The translations under genes were made by a program, and so were the position numbers. Positions 52,645 through 61,561 of a stretch of 64,000 nucleotides of DNA are shown here, piece by piece. The DNA is from RYN-133 sp036497285 (GTDB lineage Bacteria; Actinomycetota; Actinomycetes; Mycobacteriales; Jatrophihabitantaceae). Each line of letters starts with the position of its first letter. Position 1 is the stretch's first letter. The DNA lies in the NCBI GenBank assembly GCA_036497285.1, contig DASXJR010000061.1, positions 1 through 64,000 on the forward strand, in the 5' to 3' direction. A model generated the notes under the pieces. The model had not been told where the DNA came from. It worked only from the letters and a program-made list of their open reading frames with translations, and did not search any database.

Positions 52645-52660
52645 CCCAGCTCGGTCCGGT

Positions 52661-52729
52661 GACAGTGGTCAGTTCGGGGCACAGTGGTCAGTTGCAACTA
52701 ACCACTGTGCCCGCAAACTGACCACTGTG
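52661..52729. repeat. Dispersed four-arm palindromic element, family A copy 2 (inverted relative to copy 1)
   Basis: Almost the reverse complement of 3015-3084, differing by one indel and a few transitions. Core: ACAGTGGTCAGTTG with TAACCACTGT on the other side; outer arms GACAGTGGTCAGTT and AACTGACCACTGT. It fills the gap between the serpin stop and the amidohydrolase start. No T-run follows. Confidence 0.9.
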
Positions 52730-52765
52730 GGGACGGGCGGCACGGCGAGTCGTAGGGTCGCTGAC

Positions 52766-54001
52766 GTGACGGCGACTCGGATTGATGCGGACCTGCTGAT
52801 CCCGGGACGGGGAACCCCCATCCCCGACGCAACGGTCGTGTTCGACGGCCCGACCTTGGACTACGCCGGTCCGTCGGCGTCCGCACCGCTCGTCCCGGGC
52901 GCAACCGTGCATCACGTCGCCGCCGTGCTGCCCGGCCTGTGGGACTGCCACGCGCACTTCTTCGGTGTGCGCACCGCGGCGGTGTCGGCCTCGTACACCG
53001 ACTCGCTGCCGTTGCGGGCCGCCCGCGCGGCCAAGGATGCCGAGATCGCCCTGCAGGCCGGCTTCACCAGCGTCCGCGAAGCCGGCGGGCTCGGCGTGCA
53101 CCTCGCCCGCGGCATCGCCGACGGCAGCCTCACCGGTCCGTCCATCTATGCGCCCGGCGCCATCCTGTCGACGACCGGCGGGCACGGCGACACGCACGAC
53201 ATCCCGCTCGACTGGGCACACGACATCACCGACGCGCGGTTGTGCGACGGGGTGGACGAGTGCATCCGCGCGGTCCGCGAACAGCTGCGGCTCGGCGCGA
53301 AGGTCATCAAGATCTGCGCGTCCGGCGGAGTCCTGTCGGAGGTGGACGATCCGATCCACCAGCAGTTCAACGCCGACGAACTGCGGGCGATCGTCGAGAC
53401 GGCCGGCATGGCACACCGCTCCGTCATGGCGCACTGCCACGGCAAGCCCGGCATCATGGCCGCGCTCGAAGCCGGCGTGCGCACCATCGAGCACGGCACC
53501 TACCTCGACGACGAGGCCTGCGCCGCGATGAAGGAACTGGACGCGCTGCTCGTGCCGACCCGGTACATCGTCGCCCGGTTGGCGAAGGCGGGACGGGCGT
53601 CCGGCATGTCCGCGGAGAACGCGCGCAAGCTGTACGAGATCGCCGACATCCACTTGGACGCGATCGGACGGGCGCACGCGGCCGGCGTGCGAATCGCGGC
53701 CGGGACCGACATCTTCGAGACCGGAGTCGACAACATCATCGGCTGGGGGCAGAACGGCGGCGAACTCCCGCTGCTGGTCGAGGCCGGTCTGTCCGCGCTC
53801 GACGCGATCGAGGCCGCGACGGCGAACGCGCCCGACACGCTCGGTGAGCAGGCGCCGCGCGCGGGCCGGCTGATCGAAGGATGGGACGCCGACGTCATCA
53901 CCGTCGACACCGACCCGACGCTCGACATCAGCGCGCTCGCCGACCCGTCCCGGATCACCGGAGTCTGGCGGCACGGCGCGGCCGCCAAAGTCCCGTCCTG
54001 A
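52766..54001 (+). CDS. Amidohydrolase-superfamily metal hydrolase (imidazolonepropionase/prolidase-like)
   Basis: 411 residues. The metal site is visible: H-x-H in WDCHAHFFG, a Lys (candidate carbamylated ligand) in VIKICASGG, His in MAHCHG and IEHGTYLD, and Asp in AAGTDIF. The fold is a TIM barrel flanked by a small beta-domain built from both ends. The family includes Xaa-Pro dipeptidases, arylamidases and imidazolonepropionase; the substrate is not evident. The GTG start is the only reasonable start near the first strand and its ribosome-binding site is weak. Confidence 0.88.
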   Translation: MTATRIDADLLIPGRGTPIPDATVVFDGPTLDYAGPSASAPLVPGATVHHVAAVLPGLWDCHAHFFGVRTAAVSASYTDSLPLRAARAAKDAEIALQAGFTSVREAGGLGVHLARGIADGSLTGPSIYAPGAILSTTGGHGDTHDIPLDWAHDITDARLCDGVDECIRAVREQLRLGAKVIKICASGGVLSEVDDPIHQQFNADELRAIVETAGMAHRSVMAHCHGKPGIMAALEAGVRTIEHGTYLDDEACAAMKELDALLVPTRYIVARLAKAGRASGMSAENARKLYEIADIHLDAIGRAHAAGVRIAAGTDIFETGVDNIIGWGQNGGELPLLVEAGLSALDAIEAATANAPDTLGEQAPRAGRLIEGWDADVITVDTDPTLDISALADPSRITGVWRHGAAAKVPS

Positions 54002-54029
54002 CCCCGCTCGGCACCTCCGCGCGAGCGGG

Positions 54030-54845
54030 TCAGACGGAGGCGAGGAATTCCTCGATCAGGGCGGTCACTGCGGCCGGTTGCTCCACCGTGCTGCTGTGCC
54101 CGCTGTTCGGGACGATCTCGAGCCGGGCACCAGGCACGCGGGCGGCGACGCGCTGCGCCTTCTCCGGTTTGGTCGCCACATCGTCCGCACCCACGATCAC
54201 CAGCGTCGGCACTGGGATCCGGTCGAGCTCGTCGTACACCGGCTTGCGCAGCGCGACGGCAAGCACCGCGCGACGCAAGCCCGCGCGTTGCGTGCGCGCG
54301 ATGCCGTCCAGGAACTCGGCGATCGCCGGCTCGTTCGCCGGACCCTTCCGGAACGTCGGCCCGAACATGATCGGCAGCACGAACGGCGCGAGCGGACGCA
54401 TCCCGACGAGCGTGTGGACGTAGGCCATCGCGATGTCCTGCAAGATCGAGAATGTCGGCTCGCGATCGGCGCTCGTGTCAAGCAGGGTGAGCGAACGCAG
54501 CACCCGACCGTGCCGCGCGGCGAGCCGCTGCCCGACGAACCCGCCCATCGACAGTCCGACGTAGTGCACCGGACCCGCGTCCAGCGACTCGATCACCGCC
54601 AGCGCGTCGTCGGTGAGGGTGTCCATGTCGTACCCCGACCGCGTCGCCGGGGTGTCGCCCTGGCCACGCCAGTCGATCGTGACGCAGCGGTAGTGCGTGC
54701 GCAGTACCTCGACCTGCGCCTGGAACATCCGCCCGCTGAAGAGCAGGCCGTGTCCGAACACCACAGTCGCTGCATCGGGGCGCTCGGACGGTGCCCCGGT
54801 GTCGGTGTACGAGATCGTCGCCCCGTTGCGGGTCAGCGTCGGCAT
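54030..54845 (-). CDS. Alpha/beta-fold hydrolase
   Basis: 271 residues. Nucleophile elbow GLSMGG (Ser), acid in VGADD and catalytic His in NSGHSS; oxyanion region FGHGLLFSG. The pattern is that of 3-oxoadipate enol-lactonase or non-haem haloperoxidase-like esterases. No signal peptide. It converges on the amidohydrolase with 28 bp between stops. Substrate is unknown. Confidence 0.88.
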   Translation of the reverse strand: MPTLTRNGATISYTDTGAPSERPDAATVVFGHGLLFSGRMFQAQVEVLRTHYRCVTIDWRGQGDTPATRSGYDMDTLTDDALAVIESLDAGPVHYVGLSMGGFVGQRLAARHGRVLRSLTLLDTSADREPTFSILQDIAMAYVHTLVGMRPLAPFVLPIMFGPTFRKGPANEPAIAEFLDGIARTQRAGLRRAVLAVALRKPVYDELDRIPVPTLVIVGADDVATKPEKAQRVAARVPGARLEIVPNSGHSSTVEQPAAVTALIEEFLASV

Positions 54846-55030
54846 CCCGCGAGTGTGCCAAACAGAGGCCGGTGGCGCGCGCCCCCGCTGCGAACGCCAC
54901 CGGCCGATTCGGAAAAGCTCGAGGAACTACGCCCGTTCGAAGGAAGTTCGACCGGCCGGAGCCGTCCTCGACGAGCGGTGGATTCCGCTTCGGTCGGTGA
55001 GGAGTCCAGGTCAGTGGCGCTGATACGAAC

Positions 55031-55288
55031 CTAGGACGTGCGGCGCCCCAGCCGAACCTGTACCGGACCGGCACTGATCGAGAGCGCATTGCCCGATCGC
55101 GCGATGCCCGGACGCTTCCAGGTGCTCGGCGCCAAGTAGAACTCCGCGTCGACGAACGCTGCGCCGGACGATGCCTTCGCGGGTGCAGATCGCTGCGCGC
55201 GCTCCGGCAGGCTCGACTGCGCCTGCTCGGCCGCGATGTCCTGCAGCAGGTCGGCGGCAAGATCTTCGCCTCGGGATCGGTTGCTCAC
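55031..55288 (-). CDS. Small basic protein translationally coupled to ParA-like ATPase
   Basis: 85 residues. N-terminal half is helical (SRGEDLAADLLQDIAAEQAQ), the middle is Ala/Ser-rich, and the C-terminus is basic (SISAGPVQVRLGRRTS). The GTG start overlaps the ParA stop (GTGA). It could be the cargo or adaptor partner of the ParA ATPase, as small partners such as ParG-, PpfA- or McdB-like proteins are, but no family was recognised. Confidence 0.7.
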   Translation of the reverse strand: MSNRSRGEDLAADLLQDIAAEQAQSSLPERAQRSAPAKASSGAAFVDAEFYLAPSTWKRPGIARSGNALSISAGPVQVRLGRRTS

Positions 55289-56052
55289 GCCGCCCTCCTC
55301 TCCCGGTACGTGGCCCGGACTTCGTCGGCGAGCGACCGGTACGCGCCCGCCACCGTGCTGTTCGGCGCAGCCAGGACGACCGGCCGCTTCGCCAGCGTCG
55401 CACTCGGCACCCGGCGGGAAAAGGGGATCCGCGTGTCGAACAGCGGCAGGTCGGTCGCTGCCAGCGCCTCGGAGACCTCGCGGGCTGCCGCGCCCTGCTT
55501 GTCCCAGTTGGAGCAGGCGACACCGAGCAGCGTCGCGGAGGTGGTCTCGAACTTGCGATGGCTCGCCAGGAACGTCGACAACCGCACCGCGCCGAGCGCA
55601 CTGCCCGGGTCGGACGTGAACACCGTCAGCACCGCGTCGGCAGCGGCAATCGCGGCCAAGGTCAGGTTGCCGTTGTCGCCGTGGGTGTCGATGACGATCG
55701 TGTCGTACTCGTCGAAGACCGGACGGAGTGTGCGCCGCAGGCTCGTGGCGAGCGCACCGTTCTGTGCGAGCGTGTTACCGACGCTCTCGAGGGACGGATG
55801 CGCCGGCAGCACGTCCACGCCGGGCACCACGTCGCGCCGGATCACCTCCCGCACGTCCGAGTCGGGATCGCCCAGCACGGCCGCCAGCGAGTCGGACGGG
55901 CCGGCGACCACCCCGAAGGCTCGGCCGAGGCTGTCCTGCGGGTCGGCGTCGACGGCGAGGGTGCGGCCGCGTTCACCGAACACCGTCGCGAGATTGACCG
56001 CCGTCGAGGTCTTGCCCACCCCACCCTTGCTGCTGCAGACCGACAGGCGCAT
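55285..56052 (-). CDS. ParA/MinD-type P-loop ATPase (orphan)
   Basis: 255 residues with a deviant Walker A (SSKGGVGKTSTAVNLA), Walker A' region VDADPQDSLGRAFG and Walker B IVIDTHGDNGNL, where the usual DTPP/DCPP loop reads DTHGD. Such ATPases position plasmids, chromosomes or protein cargo. It is not beside a parB or replication genes, only a coupled 85-residue protein, so a cargo-positioning role is more likely than chromosome partition. It starts 34 nt after the stop of an ABC permease on the same strand. Confidence 0.88.
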   Translation of the reverse strand: MRLSVCSSKGGVGKTSTAVNLATVFGERGRTLAVDADPQDSLGRAFGVVAGPSDSLAAVLGDPDSDVREVIRRDVVPGVDVLPAHPSLESVGNTLAQNGALATSLRRTLRPVFDEYDTIVIDTHGDNGNLTLAAIAAADAVLTVFTSDPGSALGAVRLSTFLASHRKFETTSATLLGVACSNWDKQGAAAREVSEALAATDLPLFDTRIPFSRRVPSATLAKRPVVLAAPNSTVAGAYRSLADEVRATYRERRAA

Positions 56053-56086
56053 GGGCTACACCGTCTCACGCACCCGGCAAACGCGC

Positions 56087-56926
56087 CTACTTGATCCCGG
56101 TGTTCGCGATGGAACTCACGAAGAAGCGTTGCGCGATCACGAACAGCACGAGAACCGGCAACTGGCTCAGCAAGGTTCCCGCCATCAAGACCGGCCAGTT
56201 GGTGAAGTGCGCGCTCTGGAACGTCGCCAGGCCCAGTTGCACTGTCATCGTGTCCGGTGAGGACGTCGCGACCAGCGGCCACAGGAAGTCGTTCCACACG
56301 GTGAGGAACGTCAGCACTGCGACCGTGGACAGCGGCGGGCCCATCAGCGGCAGCAAGATACTGCCCAGGATCCGGAAGCGACCGGCGCCGTCGATGAGCG
56401 CGGCCTCTTCCAGCTCCACCGGCAGCGACACGAAGAACTGCCGCAGCAGATAAATACCGAACGGCGTAACCAGGTTCGGCACCATCAGGCCCGGCAGCGT
56501 GTCGACCAGGTCGAGGTGCTTGATGATCAGCAGGGTGGGGATCATGACGACCTGGAACGGCACCATCAGCGTCGCCAGGATCAAAATGAACACCAGTCGT
56601 CCGCCGGGCACCCGCAACCGAGCGAAGGCGTAGCCCGCAAGGCTGCACAGCACGAGGTTCGTCACGACGCAGGTGACCGACACGATCGTGCTGTTCAGCA
56701 GCCAACGGCCGAACGGCGAGTCCGTCCACGCGTGGACGAAGTTGCCGAAGTGCAGCGCCGACGGGAGCCCTGGTGGGAACCGCCGGGTCTCGGCCAGCGT
56801 GGACACGCTGGTCAATGCCATCCAGATCAATGGCAGCGCCATAACCACTGCGAGCGGGATCAGCACGAGGTGCCAGCCGGATGGCCTGCGCAGCCGCCGA
56901 CGTCCGGTTGTCCGGATCGATGTCAT
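56087..56926 (-). CDS. Carbohydrate ABC transporter permease (MalG type)
   Basis: 279 residues with six transmembrane helices. The permease EAA motif is present as VELEEAALIDGAGRFRILGSILLPL. C-terminal SSIANTGIK is characteristic of MalG-like permeases. The ATG overlaps the upstream permease stop (ATGA). It pairs with the next permease and the solute-binding lipoprotein; no ATPase gene is in the operon, so a shared MsiK-type ATPase elsewhere is probable. Confidence 0.94.
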   Translation of the reverse strand: MTSIRTTGRRRLRRPSGWHLVLIPLAVVMALPLIWMALTSVSTLAETRRFPPGLPSALHFGNFVHAWTDSPFGRWLLNSTIVSVTCVVTNLVLCSLAGYAFARLRVPGGRLVFILILATLMVPFQVVMIPTLLIIKHLDLVDTLPGLMVPNLVTPFGIYLLRQFFVSLPVELEEAALIDGAGRFRILGSILLPLMGPPLSTVAVLTFLTVWNDFLWPLVATSSPDTMTVQLGLATFQSAHFTNWPVLMAGTLLSQLPVLVLFVIAQRFFVSSIANTGIK

Positions 56927-57903
56927 CGCCGCTCACCACCCGCGGCCGGGTCGCGGGTCAACCGCAGCTGGACGATCGTGACGAGCGCGATCACCACGAA
57001 CAGCACGGTGGCGATGGCTGCGGCGTAGCCGGCGTGGAAGAATTGGAAGGCCTGTTCGTACAGGTAGTAGACGACGACCGTGGTCGCGTGCAGTGGCCCG
57101 CCCTTGGTGGTCACGTACACCTCGTCGAACAGCTGCAGCGAATTGATCGTCAACCACACCAGCAGGAATCCCGTCACCGGCCGCAGCAACGGGACCTGCA
57201 CGCGCCAGAACGCGCCCGCCTTCGAGCAGCCGTCGATCTGCGCAGCCTCGATCAGATCCTGCGGAATGCCTTGCAGTCCGGCGAGGAAGATCAGCGCACC
57301 GAATCCGATCCATCCCCACACGGTCATGCCGACCACCGCGTACAGCGCCGCGGAGGGTGAGGAGAAGAAGCCGGACGTCGGCAGGCCGAGCTTGCCGAGG
57401 ATCGTGTCGACGAGCCCGTAGTCGGGGTCGAGCAACCAGGTGAAGATCACGCCGGTCGCAATCGTCGAGGTGACGACCGGGATGAACACGGCCAGCCGGT
57501 ACACCGTGATCCCGCGGATGCGCCGGTTGAGGGCGGCCGCGACGAGCAGCGACAGCCCGAGCGTGATCGGCACGAACAGCACCGTGTAGACGAGGGTGTG
57601 GCGCACCGAGTCGGCGAACACCGGATCGTGGATGAGCTGGCGGTAGTTGTCGAGGCCCACCCACTGACCCGGCGTCTGCAGATCGTTCTGCTGGAACGAC
57701 AGCACGAACGACCAGACCACCGGGATAAGTCCGAAGACCGCGATCAGCACGACGCTGGGCGTGATCATCAGCCAGCCGCTGATCGCGTCGGAGCGGCGCC
57801 GGGTCAGCCACCGGCGCGCGCGCTCGGGCTGCTGCTGCGGGCGCGGCAGGATCGTGCGCGGCCTGCGCTGCGACGGCGCCGGGGTCTTGGACAACGAGGT
57901 CAC
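56923..57903 (-). CDS. Carbohydrate ABC transporter permease (MalF type)
   Basis: 326 residues with six membrane helices after an Arg/Pro-rich N-terminus. EAA motif: QDLIEAAQIDGCSKAGAFWRVQVPLL. It starts with a GTG overlapping the solute-binding protein stop (GTGA), and its own stop overlaps the next permease: all three genes are translationally coupled. Confidence 0.94.
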   Translation of the reverse strand: MTSLSKTPAPSQRRPRTILPRPQQQPERARRWLTRRRSDAISGWLMITPSVVLIAVFGLIPVVWSFVLSFQQNDLQTPGQWVGLDNYRQLIHDPVFADSVRHTLVYTVLFVPITLGLSLLVAAALNRRIRGITVYRLAVFIPVVTSTIATGVIFTWLLDPDYGLVDTILGKLGLPTSGFFSSPSAALYAVVGMTVWGWIGFGALIFLAGLQGIPQDLIEAAQIDGCSKAGAFWRVQVPLLRPVTGFLLVWLTINSLQLFDEVYVTTKGGPLHATTVVVYYLYEQAFQFFHAGYAAAIATVLFVVIALVTIVQLRLTRDPAAGGERR

Positions 57904-59195
57904 GAGCCGGTCAGCGCCGCCGCGACCTGACTGCTACCGCTCTTGAGCGCGTCCGCCGGTTGCGCTTGACCGAGTAGCACGGACTGCACCATCTGCCCCA
58001 CCGCCGACGACACCTGGGCGTACTCGGGCAGGTTCGGCCTGACATGCTTGACGTTGTCGAGGTTCTGCACGAAGACCTTTTCGGCCGGGTATTTGGCGAG
58101 GAACGTCTTGTAGCCGGGCAACTCGGTCTCGGACTTGCGCACCGGCAGGTCGCCGGTGCGGATCGCGAATTGCAGGTGCACCGGCGCCGAGGTCAGCCAG
58201 GTGACGAACTTGAATGCGGTGTCGGTACGTCCGGACGAGTGGTCGAACAGCATGTAGATGTCCGGCCCGGAGATCGTCTCGTGGTTGCCGTTGTAGCCGG
58301 GCAGCAACGTAACGCCGTACTTGATGTCGGAGTTGATGCTCGACAGGTCCCACGGCCCGGTCCAGAGCATCGCGATCTTGCCGCTGTTGAACAGGTTCAG
58401 ATAGTTGCCGTTGCCGGTGTCCAGGTACACCGACTTGTCCGTCACAGCCATGTCGTGCAGCTGCTGCAGCGCGGCGAGTCCTGCCGCGGAGTCGAATGCG
58501 GGCTTGCTGTGGTCCGGGGTCAGCAGGTCGCCGCCCGCCTGCCAGAGCATGGCCAGGAAGCGCCACACGGTGTCCTCGCTGCCGTCGTTGACGTAGGCCC
58601 AGCCGTAGTTGTGCGTACTCGCGTTGGTCAGCTTCTTCGCGGCGGCACGGAAGTCGGCCCACGTCCAGGACGGATCGGGCGGGGCGATGCCTGCCTGCGC
58701 GAACAGCTTCTTGTTGTAGACCAGCGCGAGGTTGTCGACGAGCGCGGGAAAGCCGACCACCTTGCCGTTGACCGTGGCGGCTTCCCGTTCGGACGGGTAG
58801 AAGTCGCTCCACTTCACGTCGGGCGCGTTCACCTTGTCGGTGAGGTCGACGAGCTTCGGTTGCCGCGCCAGTTGCGCAGCCGACGAGCCGAACTCGTAGG
58901 CGACGTCCGGATAGTTGCCGGCGGTGAACCCGGCGACGGTCTTCTGCAGCGCGTTGTCGTTGCCGCCGTTGAACAACAGCTTGACCTTGGTGTTGGGGTG
59001 GTCGGTGTTCCACTGGTTCGCCAACGCGGTGAGCGCCTTCGCTTCGACGTCGGTGTAACCGTGCGAGACCTCGATCGTGCTGCCGCCGTCGGACCCGCTG
59101 CCGCCGCCGCACGCGCTGAGCGTCGTCGCCGCCAACAGCGCCGCCGCGGCGCCTGCCGCGAACCGGCCGAACCGTGTGCCTCGCCGAACAGCCAT
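57900..59195 (-). CDS. Carbohydrate ABC transporter substrate-binding lipoprotein (SBP family 1)
   Basis: 431 residues. Leader with lipobox LSAC; mature part with the family-1 pattern (IEVSHGYTDVEAKALTALANQW; GGNDNALQKTVAGFTAGNYPDV; KIAMLWTGPWDL). Binds an oligosaccharide or sugar outside the membrane. First gene of the importer operon, divergent from a DeoR-type regulator. The neighbouring GH4 glycosidase and sugar kinases suggest a galactoside or amino-galactoside as the solute. Confidence 0.93.
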   Translation of the reverse strand: MAVRRGTRFGRFAAGAAAALLAATTLSACGGGSGSDGGSTIEVSHGYTDVEAKALTALANQWNTDHPNTKVKLLFNGGNDNALQKTVAGFTAGNYPDVAYEFGSSAAQLARQPKLVDLTDKVNAPDVKWSDFYPSEREAATVNGKVVGFPALVDNLALVYNKKLFAQAGIAPPDPSWTWADFRAAAKKLTNASTHNYGWAYVNDGSEDTVWRFLAMLWQAGGDLLTPDHSKPAFDSAAGLAALQQLHDMAVTDKSVYLDTGNGNYLNLFNSGKIAMLWTGPWDLSSINSDIKYGVTLLPGYNGNHETISGPDIYMLFDHSSGRTDTAFKFVTWLTSAPVHLQFAIRTGDLPVRKSETELPGYKTFLAKYPAEKVFVQNLDNVKHVRPNLPEYAQVSSAVGQMVQSVLLGQAQPADALKSGSSQVAAALTGS

Positions 59196-59349
59196 GTCGT
59201 ATACCTCTCGGATCGACCGGACCCATAATCGCGCACATTCGATCGCGAGTGCTGATCAGCCTTGCACGATCGTTCCGAGGCGGTCAAGGGTGCCTGGCAC
59301 GGGACTCCCCGACAATCAACGGCACGACACCGTGAACTTCGGATCAGAA

Positions 59350-59360
59350 TTTGCTCGAAA
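59350..59360 (-). promoter_or_regulatory. Candidate DeoR operator motif upstream of the regulator
   Basis: Reverse-strand TTTCGAGCAAA, 30 nt before the DeoR start. The core CGAGCA recurs three times in the divergent promoter region between the GH4 and PfkB genes. The remaining gap between the transporter and the regulator shows no other convincing shared motif. Confidence 0.3.
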
Positions 59361-59390
59361 TGAACATCACGGTGTGCGTATCGTGCACGC

Positions 59391-60161
59391 ATGCGCCAGG
59401 AAGACCGGCTGGGACTGATCCTCCAGCGACTCAACGAGCACGGCTCGGTCGGTGTCACCGGCCTTTCGGACAGCTTCGGGGTGTCCGAGGCGTCGGTGCG
59501 GCGCGACCTGCATCTGCTCGAGAAACAGAAACTGCTCACCCGTACCCACGGCGGCGCCGTGGCCTCCGGCGTGCTCTACGAGCTGCCGATGCGCTATCGC
59601 GGCGGCCAGCACTACGAAGCCAAGCGCGCCATCGCCGCACGGGCCGTCGACCTGATCCCGTCCGATGCGGCCTCGGTCGGGCTCAACGGCGGATCGACGA
59701 CAACGGAGGTCGCGCGGGCGCTCGCCGCGACGCGCAGCATCCGGGTCGTGACCAACGCGCTCAACATCGCCTCCGAGCTCGCGGTACGCGCCAACATCGA
59801 GCTGGTCGTGTGTGGCGGCAGCGCTCGGTCCGAGTCGTACGAGCTGGTCGGTCCACTTGCGGAGATGACGCTGTCGAGCATCAATCTCGACATCGCTGTG
59901 ATCGGCGTGGACGGCGTCAGCCCGACCGCCGGGTTCACCACCCACCACGAGGTCGAGGCGCACACCAACCGGGCACTCGTGCGCGCCGCGGAGCGCGTGC
60001 TCGTCGTCGCAGACTCCAGCAAGATCGGCAAACGCGGGTTCGCGCGCATCGTCGACGTCGGCTCGGTCTCGGACATCGTCACCGACTCGAACGCCGACCC
60101 GAAGGACCTCGCCGCGCTAAGCCGGCTCGGCCCGGCCGTGCACACCGTCGACGTCGGCTGA
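59391..60161 (+). CDS. DeoR/GlpR-family sugar-responsive transcriptional regulator
   Basis: 256 residues. N-terminal DeoR helix-turn-helix (RLGLILQRLNEHGSVGVTGL, SEASVRRDLHLLE, LTRTHGGAV) and a C-terminal sugar-phosphate sensor domain (LNGGSTTTEVARAL; VVTNALNIASEL; VADSSKIGKRGFARI). Such repressors bind a phosphorylated sugar and release divergent catabolic operons. It is divergent from the ABC importer and ends 6 nt from the convergent GH4 gene. Confidence 0.93.
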   Translation: MRQEDRLGLILQRLNEHGSVGVTGLSDSFGVSEASVRRDLHLLEKQKLLTRTHGGAVASGVLYELPMRYRGGQHYEAKRAIAARAVDLIPSDAASVGLNGGSTTTEVARALAATRSIRVVTNALNIASELAVRANIELVVCGGSARSESYELVGPLAEMTLSSINLDIAVIGVDGVSPTAGFTTHHEVEAHTNRALVRAAERVLVVADSSKIGKRGFARIVDVGSVSDIVTDSNADPKDLAALSRLGPAVHTVDVG

Positions 60162-60167
60162 CGACGG

Positions 60168-61463
60168 TCAGCCGCGCAGGCCTTCAGGCAGCAGCGGGCG
60201 GTGCGCGTCGAGCATCGCGCTCACCAGCTCGTCGATACGCTCCACCGACAGCGACGCCGCCGTGTTCGGATCGACAAGCATGGCGTGGCGGACGAGGTCG
60301 CGATCCTGCTCGACGCCGGCGCGGACGGCGAGATCCACCACGGACAGAAAGGCACGGTTGAGCGCCGCGCATTGTGGCGGCAGGTTTCCCACCGCGTGCG
60401 GTGTCACAGTCCCCCGCACGAGACTCGCCGGAACCTCGATCCCCGCTCCCTGGGGCAGATTCTCGATCAGACCACGGTTCGCGACGTTGACCTGGATCGT
60501 GCGCGCCGTTCCGGTCACCAGGCTGTGAATGACCTGCGGAGCGTACTCGGCGGCTTCCTCGGCCGGTTCGACGTACTGGCCCGCCGCAACCTGCGGCACC
60601 AGCTGCTCGATCTCCGCGGCATTGCCCGCACTTATGCCGAGGTAGTCGTCGATCGGAATGCGCAGCCGCTCGATCTCGGCCGGATCGTGCAGGTACCACG
60701 GCACGTACTCGCTGGAGTGTTCGCTGGTCTCCGTCGGGTAATAACCGAGCCGTCGGTACATGTCGACGCGGACGCGGCGGCGCAACTGCGGATCGGCGGC
60801 GACGGCGTCGTCGAGCAGCGGATAGAGGCTCTCTCCGCCGCGCTCCCACCGCAGCACCCAGGCCTGGTGGTTCACCCCGGCGCTGTGAAAATCGACCTCG
60901 TCGAACGGCACCGAGATCAGCTCGCACAGATCATGGATCGTCCAGAACACCGAGTGGCACAGACCGAGTACTCGGACGTCTGGATGACGTACCGCGAGGT
61001 ACTGCACGTTCATCGCCATCGGGTTCGTGTAGTTCAGCAGCCAGGCGTGTGGGCACGCTTCGCGGATGTCGTCGGCGAGCCCGTCGAGGAACGGAAAGGT
61101 GCGCAGGCCGCGGAAGATCCCACCGACGCCGAGCGTGTCGGCGATGGTCTGGCGCAGGCCGAACTTCTTCGGCACGGCGAAGTCGGTGACGGTTGCTTCG
61201 TGGCCGCCGATGTTCACGGTGTTGATCACGAAGTCGGCACCGGCCAGGGCGGCCCGGCGGTCGAGTTCGCCACGCACGGACGCGCTGCTGCCGTGCCGGT
61301 CGATCGCGATGCGGGTCAGCCCGACGGCCAGTTCGAGTCGACGTGGATCGATGTCGTGCATGACCAGGCTGAGCTCGCCCAGGTCCGGGTAGGCCAGCAG
61401 GTCGCGCACGAGCTGCCGGGTGAACTCCGCCGAACCGGCGCCGACGAAGCAGACGGTGACCAT
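60168..61463 (-). CDS. Glycoside hydrolase family 4 enzyme (alpha-galactosidase MelA-like)
   Basis: 431 residues. Rossmann NAD-binding start (VCFVGAGSAEFTRQL), NYTNPM, the metal-binding CHSV motif (LGLCHSVFW) and GVNHQAWVL. GH4 uses NAD+ and Mn2+ in an unusual redox-elimination mechanism. The CHSV variant is typical of alpha-galactosidase-type members rather than 6-phospho-beta-glucosidases. Cytosolic, acting on imported glycoside. It is divergent from the kinase genes across a ~98-nt promoter region. Confidence 0.9.
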   Translation of the reverse strand: MVTVCFVGAGSAEFTRQLVRDLLAYPDLGELSLVMHDIDPRRLELAVGLTRIAIDRHGSSASVRGELDRRAALAGADFVINTVNIGGHEATVTDFAVPKKFGLRQTIADTLGVGGIFRGLRTFPFLDGLADDIREACPHAWLLNYTNPMAMNVQYLAVRHPDVRVLGLCHSVFWTIHDLCELISVPFDEVDFHSAGVNHQAWVLRWERGGESLYPLLDDAVAADPQLRRRVRVDMYRRLGYYPTETSEHSSEYVPWYLHDPAEIERLRIPIDDYLGISAGNAAEIEQLVPQVAAGQYVEPAEEAAEYAPQVIHSLVTGTARTIQVNVANRGLIENLPQGAGIEVPASLVRGTVTPHAVGNLPPQCAALNRAFLSVVDLAVRAGVEQDRDLVRHAMLVDPNTAASLSVERIDELVSAMLDAHRPLLPEGLRG

Positions 61464-61466
61464 CGA

Positions 61467-61508
61467 TCGAGCATGTCACGCCCGATCGAAACCGAGCAAG
61501 ACCGAGCA
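61467..61508. promoter_or_regulatory. Direct repeats in GH4/PfkB divergent promoter, candidate DeoR operator
   Basis: ACCGAGCA occurs at 61491 and 61501, exactly 10 bp apart (one helical turn), and TCGAGCA at 61467. The same core appears inverted upstream of the DeoR gene. DeoR-family proteins commonly bind such short helically phased repeats. Proposed by eye only. Confidence 0.35.
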
Positions 61509-61561
61509 TACGACTTGATTGTTTCTGGACAGGACGTGTGCTGATCGGTCAGGATGGTTCC

